Positions 11,876 through 21,545 of a DNA stretch of 64,000 nt are shown one piece after another. Both the position numbers and the translations under genes were made by a program. The DNA comes from Platycnemis pennipes (lineage: Eukaryota; Arthropoda; Insecta; Odonata; Platycnemididae), in contig OW121848.1 of the NCBI GenBank assembly GCA_933228895.1, forward strand, positions 91,903,470 through 91,967,469, read 5' to 3'. A model generated the notes under the pieces. The model made no database searches. It worked only from the letters and a program-made list of their open reading frames with translations, and had not been told where the DNA came from. Within the stretch, counting starts at the first letter, position 1, and each line of letters starts with the position of its first letter.

Positions 11876-13129
11876 TTGTTACGATTAAGGCCATTTATAC
11901 ACTCCCTTGGACTTCAATTACGCGTTATCAGCGACTCTTCAGCTGGTTGAGTTCAAACAGATTGGAGCACCTAGCACTTCATGATGATGTTTAAGTCTGC
12001 AGTGGTGTTGTTTGTCAAATTTCTGTAGTTATATTTATTAATTGCTCTCCTCCAAGGAATTTCCGGTCCTTCCGACGATTTTTTGGTAATGTTAACAAAT
12101 AACCGTGTCCATTACAGTAATCTACGAAAGGAGATGTTGGGTGGAATGTCTCGTTCGTCATTAAGTAAGATGAATCGCCTTATTTTTATACCCGCATTAT
12201 TAATGGCACTGGCTTAACTACCGTAAATACCTTAAGGGAGTGCTCACCTTGGATTGACGGACTTTTTATTGCCTGTGGAACCAAGCTTGATTTCGGAACA
12301 AATTGATTTCGGCTATTTCAACGATGCGGGGAACCTTCATGAAGCTCTTAAGTAATTAATTCGCTGTGGTTGGAGAATGAATGTATGGAATCTTGAACAA
12401 AACCTCCTAATGCCTGTTTTTTCTACCCTTTCCTGCAGAAGAATTAGTTTGACTGAGCTTCATTTTGCTTTAGAGCTCTCCGTGGGAAAACTCCAGTAGC
12501 TACTCTCCTAATTGCTATATAGTCTACCTATACAGTTCCGGCCCTAAGTAGGAGTTGTTTTGGACGCCACTAATCCAGGGTGTTTTGTCTATTTGTGGAA
12601 ATAGATAATCGTCGGTCAATTTAATATTTTTTTTATTAAAAATTTTAAGGTATGGCGGGCAGTAGGTATATTTGAATATCTTTGACCTCATATACAGAAA
12701 GGAGTGTTGATATAATGTTATTATTGGTTTGTTTGTTGCATTGTTAAACTCCTTCATTAAATTATATTTACATTTTTCGGATACGCTCGGCATATTGCGT
12801 CGGATACGCCCGTCTGACATGAAACATTAAACCCTTTAATCAATAGAAATGCCTTAGTTGTATTTGTATTTTATTAAGAATCGTCATAACTTACTCTGTA
12901 ACAAAATAACCTGGAAAATAGGCAGGTTTGACCTCAAAAGCAGTAAGGTAACCTAAAATTTCATGTTAATATAGTATTCAGTGAATAATTACCCTGAAAA
13001 ATGATAGAATGAATAAAAAGATGTAGATGCCGTTATGGCTAAACGTCTTGTCCGTGCGACCTAAATTTGTGCCTATCAGTCTTCCTTACCCTCGTCTCAT
13101 AGCTCATAAAACTATCATGTTCGTGTCAC
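11876..13129. other. AT-rich unique sequence
   Basis: A 98-codon minus-strand frame (12820-12524) is Lys/Tyr/Asn-rich without a recognisable motif and is probably fortuitous in AT-rich DNA. A CTACCCTTTCCTGCAG acceptor-like sequence near 12439 has no partner donor in reach. Confidence 0.4.
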
Positions 13130-14340
13130 CGCTCTCGATCGCTCCTCAACATGTCTCGTTTGTCTTATTCCTCGAAGTTAAGCTGACCTCGCGCTGATGA
13201 TTCGCAACGAGCGAAACAAGCGCGGTGAGTACGGCGGCGCGGAAACCGCCAGCCCCATTCCGAACCGCGGGTGACGAAGTTGAATAATCGTCGTCTGTTC
13301 GGGAGGCCTCCACGCGCTTATGTTTCTGACATTTGTCGGGAGGGCATCAACGCTCCGCGTCGCGGTTCGCGAGTCATTAATTCCTCCGCGGGAATCGGAG
13401 GAGTCACGGTTCATCACTCTGATCGCGCACACTTCCCAGAAGTCACTCTCTCTCTCTCTTTCCATCTCATTCACGAACGCCGCATTCTTCCCATTTCCAC
13501 TATTCCGACTTCCTTCTCTCCCTGCTATCTGTCCCGCTGATCGGGGATCGAACGCGGGTCCCCCTTCCCCTCTATATTTTTTTCTCCCGTCCTCGCCCCA
13601 TCTTCACCTTCCCCGAAGCGCGCACCGTCCGTCCGTCCAATGCCACCCTTCCGAGAGAGAGAGAGGTGCCTGCATACATTTCGCCTCGGACGTTGTTTCG
13701 TGTCGTCGCCTCTTCGGTTGCCGTCCGCGCCGTTGTCGCCGACGTGGACGCCAGGGTGGTGGGAAGAATGGGAGAGGGATAGATCTCCGTGTCGCGATAG
13801 TGTGTGCCCTGGTCGTGGAAGACGGTCGCGGGGTCCCCAATTCCCGAGGTCACCGAATTATTTGAGATGCCGGCACCGTCCCAGTCTATCTCTCTCTCTC
13901 TCTCTCTTTCATATGCACGAATCAGTGTGGATGTGGGTGCCAGTGTGTTGATCAGATGACGGATTTTTTTTGTGTTTTTCACTTACTTTCGGATTTGGAG
14001 GAGGGGGAAGGTTAGGTTGGGGGTCGGATCGATTGAATTTTTATCGCCCCCTCTCCCTCCCACACACTACCTTTCGCGCCCACCCCCTGTTTTTTTCCCA
14101 GCGCTCCATTGTTCCGAGCCCGTACCCCTCCCACTTCTTCCTCCCCCCCTGTTTTTTTCACCCGGATTCTCCATCAGCGTGAGAATATCTCTCCCGTCAA
14201 GTGCCCCTCCTCCTCCCTCCGCCGATAGAACTCCCTTTCGGAATGCGCGGAAGCCACCGTCTTTTTGCCCCCCCCCCCCTCCCCCTAATCCCTTAAGTCA
14301 CGTGGTGGTTTTCGTCGGAGAGGCCGGCGCTTAGACTCCC
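13130..14340. other. Large CpG-rich island with CT tracts
   Basis: About 1.2 kb of GC-rich DNA with (CT)n tracts near 13443-13462 and 13889-13910 and a C run at about 14266-14278. Overlapping frames open on both strands (181 aa 13320-13865 +, 136 aa 13982-13572 -, 120 aa 13972-14334 +) are Ser/Arg/Pro-rich low complexity. No domain is recognisable and the open frames contradict one another. A candidate promoter or regulatory region, or an untranslated exon. Confidence 0.35.
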
Positions 14341-14848
14341 CGTCCGTTGGATAATGACAGTCATTTGTGGCTCGCTTATGGAAAGGATGATTGATGGACT
14401 AGAAATGGAGAAGTGAAAATATCTTAACACAGGCTTCTGATCGTCATTACGTTCGGTTGGTCTCCGTGGACGCCATCCTTGAACCAGGGATCTAATTTAA
14501 TTTGAAAAGCGGGACTCTTTAAGTGCTCAGCTTGGTTTTAAATTTGAAGCTCTCGTATCCCTTCGTTAGGATCGGATAATGCTCTTCCTGTTTGCGGTGA
14601 TGAATGATCTGTTCCATCGAGAAATATCATAATTTGCATTCTCAGAAGATTTGAATTTTAAATGTACATATCCAAGATTTACTGCAAAATATTTCCCTAA
14701 TGAGTGAAATTAATCCGAGGAGACTTAATTATTGCCGTATAATTATAGTTTTACTTAAAGAATTGGAATGGGGCGTGTGAAAACAGTTTGTATGGATGTA
14801 AGAAGTCATTTCAGGCGTCACTTTGTGGAAGTTTGTGATATTCATAAT
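14341..14848. other. Unique sequence
   Basis: Nothing recognised. Confidence 0.5.
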
Positions 14849-15358
14849 GAAATACAATAGTAATACTCCACACATAATTTTTTAATAATAACCGACCCGG
14901 GTTTCGGCAACTCAGTGCCATTTTCTAGGTTGACCTGAGTTGCCGAAACCCGGGTCGGCAACTCAGTGCCATTTTCTAGGTTGACCTGAGTTGCCGAAAC
15001 CCGGGTCGGCAACTCAGTGCCATTTTCTAGGTTGACCTGAGTTGCCGAAACCCGGGTCGGCAACTCAGTGCCATTTTCTAGGTTGACCTGAGTTGCCGAA
15101 ACCCGGGTCGGCAACTCAGTGCCATTTTCTAGGTTGACCTGAGTTGCCGAATCCCGGGTCGGCAACTCAGTGCCATTTTCTAGGTTGACCTGAGTTGCCG
15201 AAACCCGGGTCGGCAACTCAGTGCCATTTTCTAGGTTGACCTGAGTTGCCGAAACCCGGGTCGGCAACTCAGTGCCATTTTCTAGGTTGACCTGAGTTGC
15301 CGAAACCCGGGTCGGTTATTTATAAAAAATTAAGTGTGAAGTATTACTATTGTATTTC
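14849..15358. mobile_element. 510-bp foldback/MITE-like element carrying eight 51-bp repeats
   Basis: The outer ends are inverted repeats. The left end reads GAAATACAATAGTAATACT from 14849, and the reverse complement of the right end (ending 15358) reads the same. The match continues through a TAATTTTTTA...TAACCGACCCGGGTTTCGG segment with about four mismatches in roughly 68 bp. Between the arms lie eight copies of a 51-bp tandem repeat (14906-15313). The GGGTTTCGG/CCGAAACCC core matches the GTTTCG core of the other foldback elements here, which suggests one superfamily. No transposase is present, so it would be non-autonomous. I see no clear target-site duplication. Confidence 0.8.
14906..15313 (-). 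repeat. Tandem array, 8 x 51 bp, open in one minus-strand frame
   Basis: Units start at 14906, 14957, 15008, 15059, 15110, 15161, 15212 and 15263. All look identical except one A-to-T change at about 15152 in the fifth unit, so the array is very homogeneous. Each unit holds the inverted pair GGCAACTCAG / CTGAGTTGCC (19-nt loop). The junction between units forms an alternative pair, CTGAGTTGCCG / CGGCAACTCAG, around AAACCCGGGT. Because 51 is divisible by 3, one minus-strand frame stays open through the array (141 aa, 15267-14842) as a 17-residue repeat containing VSATQVNLENGTEL. I see this as a consequence of unit length, not evidence of a protein. Confidence 0.92.
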
Positions 15359-15992
15359 TGTGTTATCTGTATTATAGTAGTATAGTATTATGAGTTTGTA
15401 TGGGGTCTAATTCTTCCCAGGGTTTTTGGTCTTACTAATTGTTAACTGGATTATTGTTATTAAGTTAATTAATACTCATTTCCATTCATTTCTGTGTTTT
15501 TGATGTGGATATAATTATGTATGCATCATTATTAGGAATGAATAAGATTTATGAGCCTCGTTTGCTCAATAACCGTCCCCTTTTCATTGAGCATTCTCCG
15601 TGCCGACTCGATGTTACGCCATCTCCTAAATATTAATTAAATTGCTTCAGCACTCAGACTAGCAATTCTCCTCGTTTAGTCATCTCATTTGCTGACCGAT
15701 GTTGTATTACTTCGGAAGTAATGAGCATTAGCATCGTCCTCGGTTTGGTAATCAGGCATGTGAGCTGTTTTTCCGAGCTCTTCTTCTATTTGATTTCTTC
15801 CTATTTCTTCCTATATTTTCCTCTCAGTCAGATCCATGCTTCTTTGCAGTTCTCAGTTTTCAAAATTCATTCTTCGCCACCGCAAGTCATCCCATCCTTC
15901 ACTACCCAATGAGTTCCCTTTTAACCTTCCATGTCTAATTCTATTATGATACAGTTCTAAGTTTGAGGCTTCACTTTGTGAAACCACTCGAT
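15359..15992. other. AT-rich unique sequence
   Basis: A 63-codon frame at 15721-15912 (+) is hydrophobic and T-rich with no motif. Otherwise nothing seen. Confidence 0.45.
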
Positions 15993-16178
15993 TGGAAAAG
16001 AAAATCCACTTTGTACATTCCACACAAAAGTTTTATTGATTTCCACCATGGTTTCGACACTTTATGTCATTATCAAGATCCATCTCTTGATAATCTTGAT
16101 AATGACATAAAGTGTCGAAACCATGGTAGAAATCAATAAAACTTTGTGTGGAATGTACTAAGTGGATTTTCTTTTCCA
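15993..16178. mobile_element. Near-perfect foldback element with 85-bp arms
   Basis: The left arm (15993-16078) starts TGGAAAAGAAAATCCACTT and contains CCATGGTTTCGACAC, then TTTATGTCATTATCAAGA. The right arm (16094-16178) is its reverse complement with only a few differences and ends AAGTGGATTTTCTTTTCCA. A 15-nt centre (16079-16093) separates them, with a small TCTTGATAA duplication at the tip. Both arms contain an AATAAAACTTTGTGTGGAA-type segment, also seen at 29650-29775. No coding capacity. The low arm divergence suggests recent origin or gene conversion. Confidence 0.85.
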
Positions 16179-17148
16179 GTCTATTATGATACTTTTTTAT
16201 TCGTGAAGATGATTCCTATGTGAGTTTTCTCTTTTTTTAATGAACATTTTATTCTTTTGTTGACGTCAATTAGTGAGTTTTGTTTGATGGAAATGAAGCC
16301 GTGCTTTTTTTCTCACTCAATAAGCTTTAATTTAAAAAGAATTCGCCGTCAAAACTTGCCGAGTGCCAATAGCGTGTCAATCCATTAGTTTTAGACGGAA
16401 AGAAAATATACCTATGGGTGTATTCCATTATCGTATCGTTGTTCCGTGTATCAATCGCATGGAAATCTACATTTGTCCGTTTCGCGGGGAGCCCGTGGCG
16501 AGCGATGTGCTTCAGCGCGTCCATTTGCCGAAACCGCAGCAGGCAACCCATCTCGTCATCCATCACATCCCGCCGCGGTGGTGTCCTTGTTGATGCGCGT
16601 AATCTCGGTTTAATGCAGTGCGACCTGATGGACAGTTCATTATAATATTAAGCTCACCCCCGGCTGCGTTCGTTCGAGCCCGCCAAAGTCAATTCCTTTG
16701 CCCACTGGAAACTCGTCTCCTAATTTATCATTTGTTTATCGAGTTGATGCTTGTTGCCAGCCTCTCATCCGTTGAGCACGCGTTATGTTTGAAAAAGATA
16801 AAATAACCTTGATATTTTCACTGATAATGGTAGCCTTAAAGGGTAATGGATGGATCGCTTCGGATTTATATTATAATCATTCCCGTGAGTAGATCAGTTA
16901 GCTCAACCAATTCCATCTTTTATGGTATGTGATTAGTAAAGCGTGTTTAATAATTTGATTCATACCGAAGGATATATCTTTGTGATTTATTAAAAAATTT
17001 CCTGAAGTTTTGCCCAGTCCGCGAATGATTTCCACGGGAATAATATTATGGTAATTTGCCTTATTGTCGTGGGTTCAAGTCGGGATTAAGCTTTTTCAGA
17101 CACAAACTATTGTTCTGGTGTCCTTGCGGTGAAATTTTCTCTGGAACT
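16179..17148. other. Unique sequence with a small GC-rich patch
   Basis: The patch at 16450-16600 is moderately CpG-rich and holds short overlapping frames (79 aa 16566-16327 -, 76 aa 16363-16593 +) without motifs. The rest is AT-rich. Confidence 0.4.
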
Positions 17149-17200
17149 CATATTATTATTATTATTATATTATTATATTATATCATATTATTATACAATG
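17149..17200. repeat. (ATT)n / (TATTA)n microsatellite
   Basis: Imperfect ATT/TATTA repeats over about 50 bp. Confidence 0.8.
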
Positions 17201-17202
17201 AA

Positions 17203-18012
17203 GGCCTTCATCTTGCCCTCTCGAACTGCTTCTTGACCCTAGAAAAGGAACTGGTCCTTGAAAGATAGACAACCCAAACTCATCAAATTAGAGTACAATT
17301 TCAGCATCTGTAGGTAGGTGCATCTTTATTGTATGACGCTGATGAATATATTTTAGGTCTTATAGTTTTGATATATGCACATACATTCGCTGGCTCCATT
17401 CTTTATAAATGGCTGGGGTTGAAGATAGTATAAACTTGAAGATAGTATAAACTTGGTCATCACCTCGAGTCAAGTATACCCCCACCAATGGTCGTGCCGT
17501 TTGTCTTGCGTTCTAGAATAAAAATGATTGAAACTATTCTTCCCGTACTCGAAGTATTTTCTTTGGTATGTAGATCTCAAAGCGTACCTACTGTGGGTTC
17601 ATATTTTGCTGGGAACGATCTGATATCTTATTATTTAGAGTTTTATATTCCTCGCCTAAATTAAAATCTTTTAGTGCGATACTACTGCTGTTTTATCGCA
17701 GGTGGTCCTGTAATTGTTCTGGGTTTTCATCCCCTATCAATTCCAACTTTTATCTGCTGACCACGTTTGTGCCCTTTCAGAATTTCTTGAAACGTAATGC
17801 CTAAACCACCTACGCTTTCGTGATTTATTGCCGAACATTTCAGCCTGCCTGACCCTGTTTTGAAATCCGCCCTCTGAGAAGACCTATCACACCATCTCGA
17901 AGCAACACTTTCTCCAACTTACGAAGCCCCTCGCCGTCTTATTCTTATTGAAACGTCTTCAGTTGTCGTAGTTTCGTACTCGGGCCTTCATCTTGCCCTC
18001 TCGAACTGCTTC
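17203..18012. repeat. 30-bp direct repeat flanking 750 bp
   Basis: The 30-nt sequence beginning GGCCTTCATCTTGCCCTCTC and ending GAACTGCTTC occurs at 17203-17232 and again, identical, at 17983-18012, exactly 780 bp apart. The 17233-17982 interval is unique with no gene recognised. On the minus strand the copy can be read EAVREGKMKA, loosely like the C-terminal part of LINE family B, so both could be LINE debris. A duplication created by insertion or unequal exchange is the alternative. A shorter 17-bp tandem duplication (GAAGATAGTATAAACTT) lies inside at 17421-17454. Confidence 0.75.
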
Positions 18013-18969
18013 AATTTTACTTTATGATAAATAGTGAACGAATTTTTGTGTCTATAAGTAGAGCAAAGGAAGTTTGAGTATTTCCTAATCTTCGTGTTAT
18101 CGAGGTCGAATGAATATGATCTCTTTCTAAGAAGCCCTTGAATGGCGCTGTCTTCTGAAGGTAACTAGCAGTCAAAAATCGATCTCACGACGTAGTTGCA
18201 TTGAAGTGTGTGCCTAGCTAAGTATCTGTCCTAAGATCTCTTGAATGTGCGAAACCTTTATCTCAGCCAATATTCCGTATTCTTTGCTTTCACGAATATA
18301 CGTATCCCTCTTGTCACGAGAACCCTTGGGGACGACCTCAACATGAAGAAATAAATCAAGTTCTTTATTGTTTTATTTTTATTACATTTGCTATTAATGT
18401 CGCACGTGTGCACACGGGAGACTCGGCTACTCAACTCCGTATTTATATATGCATTTTCTTTGCAGTTGACACGAGGTTATTCAGTGACGATAGCGGTTTC
18501 ATCAGCTTCTCTAAAAGTCACGGGAAAGAATTTCCGTATCAAAATCTTCCCATCCCGCATTATTTCGGTTTTGTCTCGCGTAAAGTTTCATGCAAAATCC
18601 GACTCAGTTCTCATGCCATAGGCAATGTGGTATTGCCCTTCTATCCTGCTTTTATCTTACATTTGGAAAACGTGGCGAGGATCCCAAATGGTCGCAGTTA
18701 TTTGGCGCCGTTCCAATCTTTACGTTTTTGGCATTCCTTCCTTCCTCCTTCTTTCCCTCTCCGTTCCCCGAATATTTGTCGAATTTATCCTGTCGACTAC
18801 TGCTATTAAATGCTGACAATATGAATTGATTATGAACGTTTTTCCTGACTTGAAGTTATTCACCGGTAGCAAAGGACCAATGTAGTGCTTTTCCGTCGCG
18901 GGTCACAGACATCGGAGGTCAGTGCATACTTTAAAATAGTTGAGTAATTGGGTAGAGCTGAGGATTTTT
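18013..18969. other. Unique sequence, no gene seen
   Basis: Overlapping frames between 18388 and 18829 (77, 133, 79 and 63 aa, +) reflect a stretch with few stops rather than one supported CDS. The 133-aa frame is Phe/Ser-rich without a recognised domain. Confidence 0.35.
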
Positions 18970-19080
18970 AATGGAAGGGAAAGAGGGTCGATAGAAACCC
19001 GGTGTTATCGTTAAATTCTTTTGATGAAAGGCACCTAGGGTATCATGGCTTAACGTACCTTACGACGGACAAAATACTGA
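18970..19080 (-). mobile_element. SINE family 1, degenerate 3' part
   Basis: ATGGAAGGGAAAGAGGG, then GATAGAAACCCGGTGTTATC, then GGCTTAACGTACC, then ACGACGGAC follow the same order as the clearer copies at 43404 (GGAAGGGTGGAGGGAAACCC, GGTTTAACGTCCC, CCGACGGAC) and 50559. The tRNA-derived head is absent. Orientation is minus, inferred from the copies that keep the head. Confidence 0.55.
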
Positions 19081-19787
19081 AATTTTGGAGATCGCCCAGC
19101 GATACGTTCTGTTGATCGTTTTAGGTTCAGGTGGTTTCGCTGGAGTATAAAGTGAAACCCTATAGACTCTACATTCCGTAGCAATATCCTCCATGCTCTC
19201 GAAGATAACTCGGGTATCGAATGCGCTTGTGGCGTTACACTACCCAAGTTTAGCGCTGTTTTAGTTGCTTAGGAAGTTTCCCTTCCTTCTTACAGGTTTC
19301 CTCTGCTATATTGATAAAGCAATTTGTTGTATCCAAAGAGGCTGTAGTTATTCGTAGCGACGGACGTATTTTTGAAACATTTCCATTGCCGTCTTGTCCA
19401 ATGGAATGAGTGAATGTGATGGTACAATCTGTGATTTTTTTTAATTTAAAAAATGTCGGCATTGTGTGCGGAAATATTAAAATATCCCAGGTATTCTGAT
19501 AGTATATCGATGAAACATTTCATGTTCGTCATAGTTTAACCATTGTCGTAAGCGCAGCTTTAAATGGTTTTAAAATTATGTACAAGTACATTTCCATGCT
19601 GAAAGGTTTTATTTTCCGTGGTTGCTTCGTTATTTGAACTGATTTTAAGCTCCTATTAATTTTGTTTCTTGTCCCGTGGTTGAAGAATAAAATTCAATCA
19701 AAGAGCAACGAGGTCAGGGGTAATTTATATTTTAATTCCGTGCACAAATTGATTCACTCAAAAATAAAATATACTTTGGCATATTTC
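19081..19787. other. Unique sequence
   Basis: Two short minus-strand frames (65 aa 19247-19050, 70 aa 19462-19250) have no motif. Otherwise nothing recognised. Confidence 0.4.
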
Positions 19788-19898
19788 ACACGATTATTAT
19801 TATTCACTCAACCGGTTTCAACCTCTTCAGGTCATATTCAAGAGTAGAATATCACTTCATAATAACCTGAAATCGATAGAGTGGATAATAGTAATCAT
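19788..19898. mobile_element. Diverged foldback (GTTTC) element
   Basis: The left part ATTATTATTATTCACTCAAC, then CGGTTTCAACCTCTTCAGGT, partly pairs with the right part ACCTGAAATCGATAGAGTGG, then ATAATAGTAATC. Arm similarity is clearly lower than in the elements at 15993 and 34415, so this is an older copy of the same type. Confidence 0.45.
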
Positions 19899-19904
19899 CA
19901 TCAT

Positions 19905-20225
19905 CATGGGTCAACAATCCTAGTATTGGTTTGACGCAGCCCTCCACTCGATTCTTCTATCGACCAACCTCTTCATATCAACGTATTTCCTCTCTTTTTC
20001 TATCCTTCACGACCTGTTCCATATATCTCATACGAGGCCTTTATTTTCCGTTCTTTCCGTTCAATTTTCCCTCGACGATTGTTTTCATTAGGCCATCTTG
20101 CCTTAAGATATGGCCAATCAAGACGTTCCGTCTTCTTCTTAAGAGTTTTCAGTATACCTCTCTTCTCTCCCACTCTTCTTAGAACTTCTTCTTTTTTTCA
20201 CTCGGTCGATCCATTTTCTCTTCAT
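19905..20225 (-). mobile_element. LINE family B, 3' end of RT ORF (RTE/jockey-like)
   Basis: Translating the minus strand gives segments WIDRVKKEEVLRRVGEKRG, LKTLKKRRNVLIGHILRQDG and LMKTIVEGKLNGKNGK, followed by a C-terminus ending near LRQTN and a stop, then an ATGATGATGAT simple tail. The + strand copy at 45735-46060 encodes the corresponding FDRVTKEEVVSKVGEKRNKL, ILRRDGLMKIIVEGQVNGKN and ASN-stop. This block follows the reverse-transcriptase domain in several arthropod non-LTR retrotransposons. The copy is truncated on the 5' side and has a frame change. Confidence 0.7.
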
Positions 20226-20429
20226 CATTCTTCTGTAGCACCACAATAATCGTAATGGTGTGGAATATTGCACAAAGTTAACTTGCTATGACTCAAATAT
20301 CGTTTTACAAAATCAGAATGGTCGACGATGACGTTTATTATGATTTGAGAAAGAAATCAGGGAAGCTTAATAAGCTGCTTTTGCTTAATTAGCTTCTTCA
20401 ATTACGTAATTAATGAGGTACTCAACGGG

Positions 20430-20990
20430 TTTAAGTCAGAACTAGCAATAAAAGTGATAATGCGTGAAGTGTAGAAGATGAACCAATTTAATTACCTAGG
20501 AAGCATTATAGAATTCTGGGTACGGAGGACGCAGTATCAGAGATATCGAGGGGAAATTGCTTTGGCGAATGATGCTAGCCTTAAGATAAGGAACATTGTG
20601 TTGGAACTCTTGCTAAAGATTTTGTAAGATAGAACTCTTGCTGAAGATGTTATAAATTGGTACTCTTGCTAAAGATGTTATAACAAGGTTTGCGAGGAGT
20701 TGAAGGAGGTAGCGGATGGAGCGTGGATGCGAAACATGAAGTTGGGGGAAAGTGTTTGAGAGTAGATCGAAGGAATTTCAAATGTGGGTCTGGAGAATAA
20801 GATAGGAAAGGCCAACGGCTTATAATTAATCATGGTATGTAATTGAAGGAAATTCGAAGCAGAGAAGGTAGCTGGGTAAATCAGTTTATTAGAGGCAATG
20901 AATACTGCAATGGCCGCAATAATCATTGCACCAAACGAAGGAGAAAAGGTAAGAAATAAATGAAAAATATGCAATTTTTAGAGGAAATAT
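20430..20990 (+). mobile_element. LINE family B-like reverse transcriptase remnant
   Basis: Reads MNQFNYLGSIIE near 20478-20515, then EIALANDASLKIRNI, corresponding to the F.YLGS...D...EI..RI..A..AF block after the catalytic region of non-LTR reverse transcriptases. The part after 20690 continues with GluArg-rich sequence but loses frame. It lies next to the inverted LINE B fragment at 19905-20225. No catalytic motif is retained, so it is a pseudogene fragment. Confidence 0.5.
20604..20687. repeat. Imperfect tandem repeat, 3 x 28 bp
   Basis: Three copies begin at 20604, 20632 and 20660 with (G/A)(A/T)ACTCTTGCT(A/G)AAGAT, differing at a few positions. They interrupt the LINE remnant, so the expansion came after its insertion. 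Confidence 0.75.
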
Positions 20991-21164
20991 GATCCCAATG
21001 GCCTCCGAGAAAGTTAAATATAGGTGAGATACGAAGAGGGCAGAAAAAGATTCCATTGCAGATGGAATGAAATGAGGTGTTGCTGATGCTGAACTGAAGA
21101 ATAAACCGGAGACTAAACGTAAGTACTGTTATTCGTGAAAAATGGGCATTGGTAGGTTGAGCAG

Positions 21165-21400
21165 TATGTCAAAATCCTCCGTAGAATTTGATAAAGATAC
21201 TCTATTAGATTGAAGGTGAAGTGCAGGCTAAATCTTTCGGATAAATTAATGGGAGAGATCTTTACTGAAGACATAAAAAACATACTTAATCTCCCTCTGA
21301 TTGTGGTAGGTCGAAGTATAAAGATAAAATTGGGAAGTTGCATATTAAGGAAAAGAGAGTTCAATGTATTTTTAAGTTGTACGAGTTGCTCTTAGGGTAA
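21165..21400 (+). mobile_element. LINE family A ORF fragment (+ orientation)
   Basis: In the + frame from 21210 the peptide reads CRLNLSDKLMGEIFTEDIKN, then ILNLPLIVVGRSIKIKLG. It aligns with the 8435 copy (RLNLLHKFQGNIFSDDVKN, then ILRTPTYYGRLDHKNKV). Sequence beyond about 21360 loses the FFPRT block. No tail motif follows, so it is an internal fragment. Confidence 0.6.
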
Positions 21401-21424
21401 TCTGAAGATATACGACATTGTCTC

Positions 21425-21545
21425 GGGCGAAACTTTGAGGAAGTCAATCATAATGGGAGTAAAACTACAAACGCTGCATTTTCCACGTAGATTTGTATTT
21501 GACACGACCATGGTTTCGTAGCAGGGCTACGTCATCAGGTGTGTC
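21425..21545. repeat. Half copy of a foldback (GTTTCG) element
   Basis: GCATTTTCCACGTAGATTTG, then GACACGACCATGGTTTCGTA, then GCTACGTCATCAGGTGTGTC has the arm-core order of the foldback family (TTTTCCAC..., CCATGGTTTCG, then a (T/G)CATCAGG motif) without the second arm. Confidence 0.5.

Noticed and set aside
13320..13865. 181-codon open frame in the 13-14 kb island
   Set aside because: Ser/Arg-rich peptide read through CT repeats, with a 136-codon frame on the other strand. A GC/CT bias artefact.
14842..15267. Repetitive 17-residue protein
   Set aside because: The open frame follows automatically from a unit length divisible by three. No start context or transcription evidence.
14906..15313. 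CRISPR-like array of regularly spaced repeats
   Set aside because: The units are contiguous 51-bp tandem repeats with no unique spacers, in a eukaryotic-type sequence inside a foldback element.
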